Source: UBA993 sp964485855 (lineage in GTDB: Bacteria; Bacillota; Dethiobacteria; DTU022). From it: a DNA stretch of 18,779 bases. Below, in pieces: positions 7,712 through 14,925 of this stretch (within the stretch, counting starts at the first letter, position 1; each line of letters starts with the position of its first letter). The position numbers and the translations under genes are program-made. The stretch is taken from the NCBI GenBank assembly GCA_964485855.1, contig CAZAKI010000038.1, positions 1 to 18,779 of the forward strand, read 5' to 3'. The notes under the pieces were generated by a model. The model had not been told where the DNA came from, ran no database searches, and saw only the letters and a program-made list of their open reading frames with translations.

Positions 7712-8143
7712 TTATACTTCTCCGCTTTTCTTTTTTTTATGATTTAGCCTGTTCTGAAAAACACCGGCAAACAATACAAAAGCTGAAAACACCAGGCTTA
7801 CCGTCAGACCACGGGGCAGCTCTTCCTCTACTTCTTGACCCAAATTAAGTTCCGCACGGTGTCCGAGGCCATCGTCAGCAACAATCAGAACGACCTCTTC
7901 CGGTTGATAGGAAAACTGCCCATTAGTATCAATCATCCCTCTTTGCAGTTCCATCCCCTGCTCATTGTAGACTACGATTTCGGTCCGCCTGGAAAATCGG
8001 CCGTCTTCGTAACCAATCTTAACCAAGCCGGCTTCCAGCTCTTCAATCACCATGCGGTGGGCAAAGACAGTGCCAACAGGAATTGAGATCACTAAAACGA
8101 TCAGCAAAAGCATAATCATCATTTTTGTTAAGTTCACAATCAC
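7712..8143 (-). CDS. NikL-like auxiliary component of a cobalt/nickel ECF transporter
   Basis: This 143-residue protein has an N-terminal membrane/signal segment (about 8-28) ending in VFAHR. An extracellular domain of about 80 residues then carries IVVYNEQG, MIDTNGQFSYQ and a conserved-looking DDGLGHRAEL. A second membrane segment (112-128) and a basic tail (KKKK) close the protein. Cleavage after FA would place His29 at or near the new N-terminus, as described for the extracytoplasmic NikL-type proteins of nickel/cobalt ECF transporters. His95 is a second candidate ligand. The membrane-loop-membrane topology is also that of CbiN, but the sequence is not CbiN-like. The start is GTG at 8143 or, with longer ribosome-site spacing, GTG at 8137. 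It is the first gene after the cbiM terminator and runs into cbiX. The function is inferred. Confidence 0.8.
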   Translation of the reverse strand: MIVNLTKMMIMLLLIVLVISIPVGTVFAHRMVIEELEAGLVKIGYEDGRFSRRTEIVVYNEQGMELQRGMIDTNGQFSYQPEEVVLIVADDGLGHRAELNLGQEVEEELPRGLTVSLVFSAFVLFAGVFQNRLNHKKKKSGEV

Positions 8144-8161
8144 TGCACCTCACAGTTATTT

Positions 8162-8190
8162 AATGTATAATACTTCTTTCATAAAGATTC
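8162..8190 (-). promoter_or_regulatory. Probable promoter of the second (cbi) transcription unit
   Basis: Between the terminator and the next gene the minus strand carries TATTATACATT (8172-8162). It is identical over 11 bases to the -10 region in front of the B12 riboswitch. No convincing -35 box is seen upstream. A start near 8157 would leave a leader of only about 15-20 bases, too short for a riboswitch. Confidence 0.4.
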
Positions 8191-8235
8191 AGCCGTGTGA
8201 TAAAATAAGATACCTGCCAATCCAACTTAGATGCT

Positions 8236-8302
8236 AAAAAATGCCCAGCCCCTTCCCGGATGGTCGGCATTCCCGTTGGCGCCGGGAAGGGGTTTTTGGG
8301 CA
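8236..8302 (-). terminator. Strong hairpin terminator after cbiM
   Basis: On the minus strand an 11-bp perfect stem (CCCCTTCCCGG / CCGGGAAGGGG) is extended by an outer pairing (TGCCCA / TGGGCA) and followed by TTTTTT. The plus strand also shows TTTTT directly after the inner stem, so it could work in both directions. It lies 91 bases after the cbiM stop and probably ends most transcripts of the riboswitch-controlled unit. A second small inverted repeat (AGCCGG / CCGGCT, 8334-8360) lies between cbiM and this hairpin. Confidence 0.85.
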
Positions 8303-8392
8303 ATTAACCCGGAGAATGTGGCAGAAGCTAATCAGCCGGAGAAAGGAGTAGAAGCCGGCTTGTCCTCCGGATAGTGGTTATTAAGCTCAAAG

Positions 8393-9016
8393 TCAACTGC
8401 CTCCTATGGCAGTATTTTTATTGATTAAAAGCTCCGGTTTAGCTCTGGCTATCAGTTGTAAAGCTGCCCCGGTTACCACAGCTTCGATGGCAACTAAAGG
8501 CAGATGCCCAACAATAAGCATGTTGATCACCGAGAAGGCCCCTTCACCGAAGCGGAGATCTGTCAATAGCAGCAAGACTATCAACAGGAGCACTGTAACT
8601 AATACCGATAGACCACCAATAATCGCTCCTTTCAAAAATACTGCTTTGTCCCCTAGTCGGTGATAAAACCAGGAAGCTAAAAGCGCAGGTATTGCCAGCA
8701 TCATGGTATTTGCTCCCAAAGTAGTGAGACCGCCATGCTGGAAGAGAATTGCCTGCAGAAGCAGGCCGACAAAAAGCGCCAGTGGCGCGCGGCGGCCTAG
8801 AATTACCCCCAGTAAGCCGGCAAAAAGCGGATGAATCGATGATGGGCCAATCGGAATGCTGATTAGTGATACAGCAAAAAAGACCCCGGCCAGAAGGCTT
8901 GTTTTGGGTATTTCCTCCTCCTTAATCCCTTGCACCGAGTAAACCAGAACGACTGCCGTAGCAGCAGTAGTTGTAGCAGCTACCGGTGTATTCAGTACTC
9001 CATCAGCAAGATGCAT
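8393..9016 (-). CDS. cbiM: Cobalt ECF transporter substrate-binding membrane component
   Basis: The 207-residue multispanning protein determines substrate in the cobalt ECF transporter. It begins MHLADGVLNTP. In CbiM/NikM proteins the N-terminal Met-His pair enters the membrane protein to coordinate the metal, and the gene start is fixed by this motif. His62 (SSIHPLFAG) and the conserved QHGGLTTLGAN (93-103) supply other typical positions. Hydrophobic stretches cover most of the protein. The ATG is 30 bases after the lipoprotein stop; its ribosome site (GAAGGG) is somewhat distant. Metal preference (cobalt rather than nickel) is inferred from the B12 gene neighbourhood and the B12 riboswitch. 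No fused CbiN domain is present: the protein ends soon after the last membrane segment. Confidence 0.93.
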   Translation of the reverse strand: MHLADGVLNTPVAATTTAATAVVLVYSVQGIKEEEIPKTSLLAGVFFAVSLISIPIGPSSIHPLFAGLLGVILGRRAPLALFVGLLLQAILFQHGGLTTLGANTMMLAIPALLASWFYHRLGDKAVFLKGAIIGGLSVLVTVLLLIVLLLLTDLRFGEGAFSVINMLIVGHLPLVAIEAVVTGAALQLIARAKPELLINKNTAIGGS

Positions 9017-9020
9017 TAAA

Positions 9021-9036
9021 GATCAATCCCTTCAGT
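9021..9036. repeat. Short direct repeat, copy 1 (second copy 9662-9677)
   Basis: The plus strand reads GATCAATCCCTTCAGT here and GATAAATCCCTTCACT at 9662-9677, 14 of 16 bases identical. The copies sit just before cbiM and at the cbiO stop codon, thus on both sides of the lipoprotein gene. This might mark where that gene was inserted, or might be chance. Confidence 0.4.
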
Positions 9037-9046
9037 CTTAAACAGA

Positions 9047-9598
9047 TTAATGATCGTGGTCATGCCCTTCGTATTCTTTATCCCAATTTGGGGTTAACAT
9101 CTCACCATCGAGGTTAGTAATCTGCATCTGGAATTCTTCAGGTAGGTGTTCTGTGAAAACAAGGTAATCTCCAGCTTCTATCACCTCAAGGGTAAATGAT
9201 GTTCCTTCAGGATCCAGCATTAGTTTGTACCCATAGTCATATAGTGCGGTAAAAGATTCACCGGCTTCGACTAACTCTTTTTCCGCCTCCCAGACATGAT
9301 GGGCAAATATTTCACTATCTTCAAGATTTCCTTCACTTGAAATAAATATTATTTCTATTGAAGGATCTCCACTTTCTTCGAACTTTAGATTGTAAAGACC
9401 AGCAGAGAATGATATTTCTCCACTCCATTCAAAAGGATAATGATCATGATCCAAATCGCACTGATGCTCTGCTTCGGGTTCTTCGTCAGGAGTTTCATCT
9501 ACCGTTTCGTTAGCTAAGATGGCCGTATCCTGGGCACATCCACAGAATAAAAGGGCAAATACCAGGAAAAGTGTTACTAAGATCAGGCTTTTTTTCAT
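9047..9598 (-). CDS. His-rich secreted lipoprotein in the cobalt transporter operon, family not recognised
   Basis: This 183-residue protein starts at ATG 9598, behind a strong GAGGAGG and directly followed by a signal peptide (MKKSLILVTLFLVFALLFCGC). An in-frame GTG at 9676 would add 26 residues ahead of the signal peptide and is less likely. Cys21 preceded by Gly (or Cys19) is a probable lipidation site, so the mature protein should be anchored outside the membrane. After a Glu/Asp-rich linker comes a possible metal site HQCDLDHDH (45-53), then a beta-rich domain with AHH (99-101) and a C-terminal GHDHDH. The gene lies between cbiO and cbiM. I infer a role in binding or delivering cobalt (or nickel/zinc) to CbiM; no named family is recognised and no CbiN similarity is seen. 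Confidence 0.85.
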   Translation of the reverse strand: MKKSLILVTLFLVFALLFCGCAQDTAILANETVDETPDEEPEAEHQCDLDHDHYPFEWSGEISFSAGLYNLKFEESGDPSIEIIFISSEGNLEDSEIFAHHVWEAEKELVEAGESFTALYDYGYKLMLDPEGTSFTLEVIEAGDYLVFTEHLPEEFQMQITNLDGEMLTPNWDKEYEGHDHDH

Positions 9599-9661
9599 TA
9601 CAAATTCCTCCTCAATATTGAAAGCATTATTAGTGCCGACCAACATAACTAGAGTTACTTT

Positions 9662-9677
9662 GATAAATCCCTTCACT
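9662..9677. repeat. Short direct repeat, copy 2 (first copy 9021-9036)
   Basis: Partner of the 9021-9036 copy; it includes the first base of the cbiO stop codon complement and the short spacer that follows cbiO. See the other copy for the comparison. Confidence 0.4.
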
Positions 9678-10495
9678 TAACCAGTAAGCTTATCTTGTTT
9701 TAAAAAACCTTTCACTAATAATGAAGCATCTTCAACAGTTCGCGGTTGATATCCGCTGTCCTTAAATAATTTGGCCAATAGAGGCAAAGGTAGGCAAGCT
9801 TCATGCATTAAATTTTCATCCTGCAGCAATTCTACCGTTCCGGCAGCAAGGATAGAGCCATTTTTCATCACTATCACTTCATCGGCCCAGGCATAGGCCA
9901 AATCAACATCGTGAGTACTGTAAATCAATGAAGTGCCGCTATCGATCAAGCAGTCAAGGATCTTCCTGAACTGCCTGCTAACATCAGGATCAAGACCGGA
10001 GAAAGGTTCGTCACAAACCAGAATCTGCGGTTTCATAGCCATTAATCCGGCAATGGAAGCCCTTTTTTTCTGTCCCAGACTGAGGCTATAAGGAGGCCGC
10101 TCCGCCAGTTCAATAATCGACAATTGCTTGAGCGCATCGTTAACTCGCTGGCAAACCTCTTCTGCTGTAAGATCTAAATTTCGTGGGCCAAAGGCGATAT
10201 CACTATAAACGGTCGTTGAAAAAAGCTGGTTATCCGGATTATCGAAAAGTAAACCCACCTGGCGACGTACAAAGTTTAAAGAATTTTTCTCAACAATAGA
10301 TCCGGCAACCGTTACTGTTCCTTCCTGAGCCGGCAGAATACCGTTAATATGATAGATAAGCGTTGTTTTGCCACTACCGTTAGTGCCAAGAATCGCTGTT
10401 TTCTGGGCTGCCCTGACCTTAAGGCTGATCTGCTGTAAAGCAGGCGTATAATCCGGATAGGTATAACTTAAGTTTTCGATCTCAATTACATACAT
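9677..10495 (-). CDS. cbiO: Energy-coupling factor transporter ATPase, cobalt
   Basis: ATP-hydrolysing subunit of the cobalt ECF transporter, cytoplasmic side. All ABC motifs are intact in 272 residues: Walker A GTNGSGKTTL (37-46), Q-loop FDNPDNQLF (84-92), signature SLSLGQKKR (137-145), Walker B ILVCDEPFSGLD (158-169) and the switch histidine in STHD (His195). The DNPDNQ Q-loop is typical of ECF/CbiO ATPases. The ATG overlaps the cbiQ stop by one base. There is only one ATPase gene, so the transporter probably uses a CbiO homodimer. Confidence 0.96.
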   Translation of the reverse strand: MYVIEIENLSYTYPDYTPALQQISLKVRAAQKTAILGTNGSGKTTLIYHINGILPAQEGTVTVAGSIVEKNSLNFVRRQVGLLFDNPDNQLFSTTVYSDIAFGPRNLDLTAEEVCQRVNDALKQLSIIELAERPPYSLSLGQKKRASIAGLMAMKPQILVCDEPFSGLDPDVSRQFRKILDCLIDSGTSLIYSTHDVDLAYAWADEVIVMKNGSILAAGTVELLQDENLMHEACLPLPLLAKLFKDSGYQPRTVEDASLLVKGFLKQDKLTG

Positions 10496-11244
10496 TAAAG
10501 CACCACCTGCTCTATAACAATGAGAGTAATAATGAAGATGCTAGGAATAATTGCTTTCCCTATATCGTTCGGCAATATTTTGCGGGAGGGGCTAACCGGC
10601 ATTTGCCCTCTAAATCCGCGCGAAGTCATTGCCCGGTAGACAGTTTCAGAACGATTAAGTGATTTAATAAAAAGTCCACCGGCCATTTCTCCATAAACCG
10701 GCAGAGAGCGAAGACTAAGCTGCGGCTTAAACAGTCTGGCTTTTAAGGCTCTGAGCACTATTTGCGTTTCATTAATAATTAAAAAACCGTAACGATAAGC
10801 CAGATAGATAATAGTGGCTATGATCCCAGGCATTTTTAGATGCTCCAACGCTTCAAGCAAGTTCTCAATCGGTTGGTTGGTAAAAATAAACAAAGTAAAA
10901 GTCATAGCTGTGAGCACTTTAAGAATAATCTGTAAGACCAACTCGACCCTGTCGGGAGATGGAGGGTAACCACCACCAAATAGTAGAGGAATACTCATCA
11001 TTATCAAAAATGGCGCAAGCAATAATAGTCGTCTGATCAGCTGTAATGGAGTAAGTCTCCCCCGTAAGGCAAAAATCAGGGCAAAACAAAAAGCAGCGGC
11101 TACCAGGCGTGGATCTTGCAGGGTAATAACCCCAAAGATGTAAACCAGCCCGGAAACCAGCTTAGTGCGAGGTTCCCATGGTATAGCTGCAATTTGCGGG
11201 CTTCTGTCTAAAACAGGCTGCTGATGTTGATGATTAATCCCCAC
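10495..11244 (-). CDS. cbiQ: Energy-coupling factor transporter transmembrane (T) component, cobalt
   Basis: The 249-residue integral membrane protein couples the ATPase CbiO to the substrate-binding component CbiM in the cobalt ECF transporter. Several hydrophobic segments are visible (about 28-42, 46-60, 70-90, 104-122, 139-158 and a last one near the C-terminus). Two cytoplasmic coupling motifs of T components are present: ALKAR at 166-170 and MTSRGF at 206-211. The GTG start overlaps the hemA stop by one base (TAGTG), and its own stop overlaps the cbiO start (TAATG). A short N-terminal HQHQQ tract is present; I attach no function to it. Confidence 0.93.
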   Translation of the reverse strand: MGINHQHQQPVLDRSPQIAAIPWEPRTKLVSGLVYIFGVITLQDPRLVAAAFCFALIFALRGRLTPLQLIRRLLLLAPFLIMMSIPLLFGGGYPPSPDRVELVLQIILKVLTAMTFTLFIFTNQPIENLLEALEHLKMPGIIATIIYLAYRYGFLIINETQIVLRALKARLFKPQLSLRSLPVYGEMAGGLFIKSLNRSETVYRAMTSRGFRGQMPVSPSRKILPNDIGKAIIPSIFIITLIVIEQVVL

Positions 11245-12557
11245 TAATGTGCGTCTCCCTTGTCAAGATCCAAGCATTTTTCTGGCCCATTTTCATCCAG
11301 ATCAAAAAGATAAAGCATTGAACCAATGTGTTCGCCATTCTTTTTTAACCGTGCATTTTCTTTTAATCTCAGGATCGGTTCTTTAAATATAGCGTTAGTA
11401 AAGGACTTAGTTAAATTTTCAACCGCCAGTTTTTCTTTATCACTAAGATTGCATAAGTTGTTGTGAAGATATTTATCGGTCATCTCCTTACGTATTTTTT
11501 CAGCCTTGTTCCTCAGGGCTCCGATAATCGGCTCTACCTCTAGGATCCTGAACCAGGTCTGAAAATCTTCCGCCGCTGCAGAAATCATATTTGCCGCCAC
11601 GGCTGCCTCTTTCTGCCGATTTTGCTGGTTGGTTGAAACCTCTTGTTGCAAGCTGTCCATGTCAAATAAAAATACATTTTTCAGATCACGTACAGCCGGA
11701 TCAATATCGCGAGGAACGGCAATATCGATAATAAAAACTGGCCTGTGCCGGCGTTTTTCCATTACCGGCACAAGATCCTCGTGGTGCAGTATATAGTGAG
11801 GCGCTCCGGTAGAGCTGATAATTATGTCAATCTCAGGCAACATTTCTTTTTTACGCTGAAAATCTAAAGTTTGCCCATTAAACAGATGGGCAAGATCTTT
11901 CGCCCGTTGGTAGGTTCGACTTGTCACCCGGATATCCTTAGCGCCAAAAGCATGTAAGTGCTTTAAAGTAAGCCTTGACATTTTACCGGCACCGATAACC
12001 AGGACTTTTAGATTTTCAAAACTGCCAAGCTCTTTTCTGATCATTTCCACTGCAACATAGCTGATTGAAACAGAATTGTGATTAATCATCGTTTCTGTCT
12101 GTACTTTCTTTGCGCTGCTAATTGCCTGCTGAAATAAACCATGCATTACCTTGCCAACCGAGCCTTTTAACACTGCTCTTTCATAAGCTTCTTTAACCTG
12201 GCCTAAAATCTGGGTTTCTCCAATGATCATGGAATCAAGTCCAGCAGTTACGGTAAAGAGATGGGATGCCGCAGCGCAACCGTAATAATAATAGAGGGCT
12301 TTCTCCAGTTCGCTGAAATTCATATTTTTAACAACCCGCAGCATTGCAATTAGACCATTTTTGGCTGCTTCTACATTTGCGGTATAAGCATATATTTCAG
12401 TGCGGTTACAGGTTGAAATAATCACCGTTTCAAAAATCTCGCTTTGCTTTAACAGGTATAGGTAAGCCCTTTCAGCCTGTTTATCAGTAAAAGCCAACTT
12501 CTCCCTGGTTTGTAAATCTGCTGTTTTATGGTTAATACCAAGAACTAGTATTTGCAT
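11244..12557 (-). CDS. hemA: Glutamyl-tRNA reductase
   Basis: Reduces glutamyl-tRNA to glutamate-1-semialdehyde with NADPH, the committed step of tetrapyrrole synthesis. The 437-residue protein begins with GINHKTADLQTREKLAF. The catalytic cysteine is Cys50 in ISTCNRTEIYAY, the usual position in the family. GLDSMIIGETQILGQVK (106-122), the NADPH-binding motif VIGAGKMS (187-194) and the C-terminal dimerisation region are present. An ATG start and a GGAG ribosome site fit. The stop overlaps the next start (TAGTG), coupling it to cbiQ. Placing the committed enzyme within a B12-riboswitch operon implies that B12 status controls entry into tetrapyrrole synthesis. Confidence 0.97.
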   Translation of the reverse strand: MQILVLGINHKTADLQTREKLAFTDKQAERAYLYLLKQSEIFETVIISTCNRTEIYAYTANVEAAKNGLIAMLRVVKNMNFSELEKALYYYYGCAAASHLFTVTAGLDSMIIGETQILGQVKEAYERAVLKGSVGKVMHGLFQQAISSAKKVQTETMINHNSVSISYVAVEMIRKELGSFENLKVLVIGAGKMSRLTLKHLHAFGAKDIRVTSRTYQRAKDLAHLFNGQTLDFQRKKEMLPEIDIIISSTGAPHYILHHEDLVPVMEKRRHRPVFIIDIAVPRDIDPAVRDLKNVFLFDMDSLQQEVSTNQQNRQKEAAVAANMISAAAEDFQTWFRILEVEPIIGALRNKAEKIRKEMTDKYLHNNLCNLSDKEKLAVENLTKSFTNAIFKEPILRLKENARLKKNGEHIGSMLYLFDLDENGPEKCLDLDKGDAH

Positions 12558-12605
12558 CGATCTGGCTCCATTTAGGTTGTTATCGTTATTATTTACAGTT
12601 TCCGG

Positions 12606-13907
12606 CTAATGTTGTTCGTAATGATTACTAACGGCCTGGAATGCTTGACCGACCGCAGTAACTGTGATCTCAATATCCTCATCGTTGTGGGCTGCCGAAA
12701 CAAAACCCGTCTCGAACTGAGAAGGAGCAATATAAATCCCCTGCTTTAAGAGGTTAAGGAAATAGATCTTGAAGGCGCTGCTGTCGGAAAGTATGGCGCC
12801 GGCAAAATCCTTCACGGGGTTTAGATTAAAGAAAGTGCCAAACATTGAGCCGACCGCCCCCAGTTGAATCGAGATCCCTGTATCCCTGGCTTTCTTCGCT
12901 AGGCCGGATGTCAGTTTTTCGCGTTTTGCATTAAGTTTTTCATAAAAGCCGGGTGCTTTTAAAATTTTTAAGGTCTCGATGCCGACTGCCATCGCCAAGG
13001 GGTTTCCGGACAAAGTACCCGCCTGGTAGACCGGTCCACATGGTGCCACTTGTTCCATGATCTCGCGCCGTCCACCGTAGGCACCAACCGGTAAACCTCC
13101 GCCAATTATTTTCCCTAAGGTTGTCAGGTCGGGTTTGATCTGATAATATTCCTGGGCCCCACCATAACCAACTCTAAAGCCACTAATCACTTCATCAAAA
13201 ATCAGTAAAACTCCGTTTTTACTGGTCAGATCGCGTAACCCCTCGAGAAAACCTTCCTGGGGGAGGACCAATCCCATATTACCGGCGATTGGCTCAACAA
13301 TTACTGCTGCGATCGTTCCAGCATAGAGCTCTAAAGCTTCTTTTACTGCATCAAGGTCGTTATAGGGAACAATAATTGTGTCGCCGGCTGTTCCTTCTGT
13401 TACGCCAGGGCTGTCCGGACAACCGAGGGTGGCCGCTCCCGATCCGGCTTTGATTAAAAAACTGTCACAGTGTCCATGATAGCATCCGGCAAATTTGATA
13501 ATCTTAGATCGGCCGGTGTAGCCCCGTGCAACTCGCAAGGCGCTCATAACTGCCTCCGTGCCTGAATTAACCATTCTAACCATTTCAACCGCCGGCAGTG
13601 CTTCAACGATTAAAGCAGCCATTTCATTCTCAAGCGCTGTAGGTGCCCCAAAGCTGGTTCCGTTAGCAGCCGTTTTAGCAATTACTTCGATAATTTGCGG
13701 GTGGGCGTGTCCGATGATCAGGGGCCCCCAGGATCCCACATAATCGATATAGCTATTGCCGTCAACATCATAAACCCGGGAGCCCTTAGCCCGCTCAATA
13801 AAAATAGGCTGATCCATCACTGTTTTCATTGCCCGAACCGGACTGTTTACACCACCGGGGATTATCTTTTCGGCTTGCAAAAATAGTTTTTGTGATTTAG
13901 GATACAC
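12606..13907 (-). CDS. hemL: Glutamate-1-semialdehyde 2,1-aminomutase
   Basis: A PLP enzyme that converts glutamate-1-semialdehyde to 5-aminolevulinate in the C5 pathway. The 433-residue sequence is full length. It shows PGGVNSPVRA at the N-terminus, the MVNSGTEAVMSALRVARGYTGR cofactor region near 112-133 (quoted here only by its core NSGTEAVMSALR), and LIFDEVISGFRVG near 235-247. The PLP lysine is Lys266 in TTLGKIIGGGLPVGAYGG. The start is GTG, ten bases after AGGAGG. It lies 29 bases after hemB and 48 bases before hemA, the enzyme that makes its substrate. Confidence 0.97.
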   Translation of the reverse strand: MYPKSQKLFLQAEKIIPGGVNSPVRAMKTVMDQPIFIERAKGSRVYDVDGNSYIDYVGSWGPLIIGHAHPQIIEVIAKTAANGTSFGAPTALENEMAALIVEALPAVEMVRMVNSGTEAVMSALRVARGYTGRSKIIKFAGCYHGHCDSFLIKAGSGAATLGCPDSPGVTEGTAGDTIIVPYNDLDAVKEALELYAGTIAAVIVEPIAGNMGLVLPQEGFLEGLRDLTSKNGVLLIFDEVISGFRVGYGGAQEYYQIKPDLTTLGKIIGGGLPVGAYGGRREIMEQVAPCGPVYQAGTLSGNPLAMAVGIETLKILKAPGFYEKLNAKREKLTSGLAKKARDTGISIQLGAVGSMFGTFFNLNPVKDFAGAILSDSSAFKIYFLNLLKQGIYIAPSQFETGFVSAAHNDEDIEITVTAVGQAFQAVSNHYEQH

Positions 13908-13936
13908 TGCTCTTTTCCTCCTATTTCGGTTTTCAA

Positions 13937-14923
13937 TTAGCTAATCTGCTGGAGCCAACGAGCTACTTCTTTTGCGTGATAAGTAAAAATGAGATCTGCT
14001 CCAGCCCTCTTCATGGCTATCAGTTGTTCGAAGACTATTCTTTGCTCGTCAACCCACCCATTAGCAGCGGCTGCCTTGACCATTGAATATTCACCGCTGA
14101 CGTTATAGGTAGCCACAGGACAATTAACGGTTTCGCGCACAGCCCTGATCACATCAAGATACGCCAGGGCAGGTTTCACCATGATAATATCCGCCGCTTC
14201 TTCAACATCAAGCAGCGCTTCTTTTAAAGCTTCTCGGATATTGGGGGGATCCATCTGATAAGCCCGACGATCACCGAACCGAGGGGCCGACCCTGCGGCG
14301 TCTCTAAAGGGACCGTAGAAAGCCGATGCATATTTAACTGCATAGGAAATGATCGCTTTTTCTTCGTATCCTTCACGATCCAAAGCGCTGCGAATAGCTG
14401 CCACCCGGCCATCCATCATATCCGATGGGGCGACTGCATCTGCTCCGGCCCGGGCATGAGAAAGCGCTACCCGGGTTAAGATTTCCACAGTTTGATCATT
14501 TAGAATTCTACCCTCATCTACCAGGCCGCAATGGCCGTGATCGGTATACTCGCAAAGACAAACATCCGTAACAACAAAAATCTCGGGAAACCGATCTTTT
14601 ATCGCAGCAGCTGCCCTCTGAACCGCTTCATTGGAGTCATAGGCAGAACTGCCTCCAGCATCCTTGTAAGCGGGGATCCCAAAAAGTAGAACAGCCTTGA
14701 TTCCCAAGTCGTAAATGATTTTTATCTCTGCCAATAATTTGTCGACTGAATACCTGAACACTCCCGGCATTGAATCAATCTTTTCAGTAACCCCTTCGCC
14801 GTTGACAACAAAAAAAGGGTTTACCAAATCATTCAGGTCCAGTTTGGTTTCTCTGACTAAACTGCGCATTGTTTCGGTGGTCCGAAGACGCCGCGGTCTT
14901 TTAACAGGTTTTGGATTACTCAT
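13937..14923 (-). CDS. hemB: Porphobilinogen synthase (delta-aminolevulinate dehydratase), zinc type
   Basis: Condenses two 5-aminolevulinate molecules to porphobilinogen. At 328 residues it has the usual length. The three-cysteine zinc site is intact (DVCLCEYTDHGHCG; Cys122, Cys124, Cys132), so it belongs to the zinc-dependent rather than the magnesium class. The two substrate-binding lysines are visible as Lys197 (SYAVKYASAFYGPFRDA) and Lys250 (IIMVKPALAYLD), the latter forming the Schiff base in the family. The ATG start follows two bases after the cobA-hemD stop, and the ribosome site (GAGAGG) lies within the end of that gene, indicating translational coupling. Confidence 0.97.
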   Translation of the reverse strand: MSNPKPVKRPRRLRTTETMRSLVRETKLDLNDLVNPFFVVNGEGVTEKIDSMPGVFRYSVDKLLAEIKIIYDLGIKAVLLFGIPAYKDAGGSSAYDSNEAVQRAAAAIKDRFPEIFVVTDVCLCEYTDHGHCGLVDEGRILNDQTVEILTRVALSHARAGADAVAPSDMMDGRVAAIRSALDREGYEEKAIISYAVKYASAFYGPFRDAAGSAPRFGDRRAYQMDPPNIREALKEALLDVEEAADIIMVKPALAYLDVIRAVRETVNCPVATYNVSGEYSMVKAAAANGWVDEQRIVFEQLIAMKRAGADLIFTYHAKEVARWLQQIS

Positions 14924-14925
14924 CT

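Noticed and set aside
8334..8360. Inverted repeat AGCCGG / CCGGCT after cbiM as a separate riboswitch or terminator
   Set aside because: Short stem, no T tract, and no conserved riboswitch motif such as a B12 box or NiCo motif nearby; the strong terminator lies just after it.
9599..9676. N-terminal 26-residue extension of the lipoprotein from GTG 9676
   Set aside because: It would place a polar stretch ahead of a complete signal peptide, while ATG 9598 has a strong GAGGAGG site; the extension is probably untranslated spacer.
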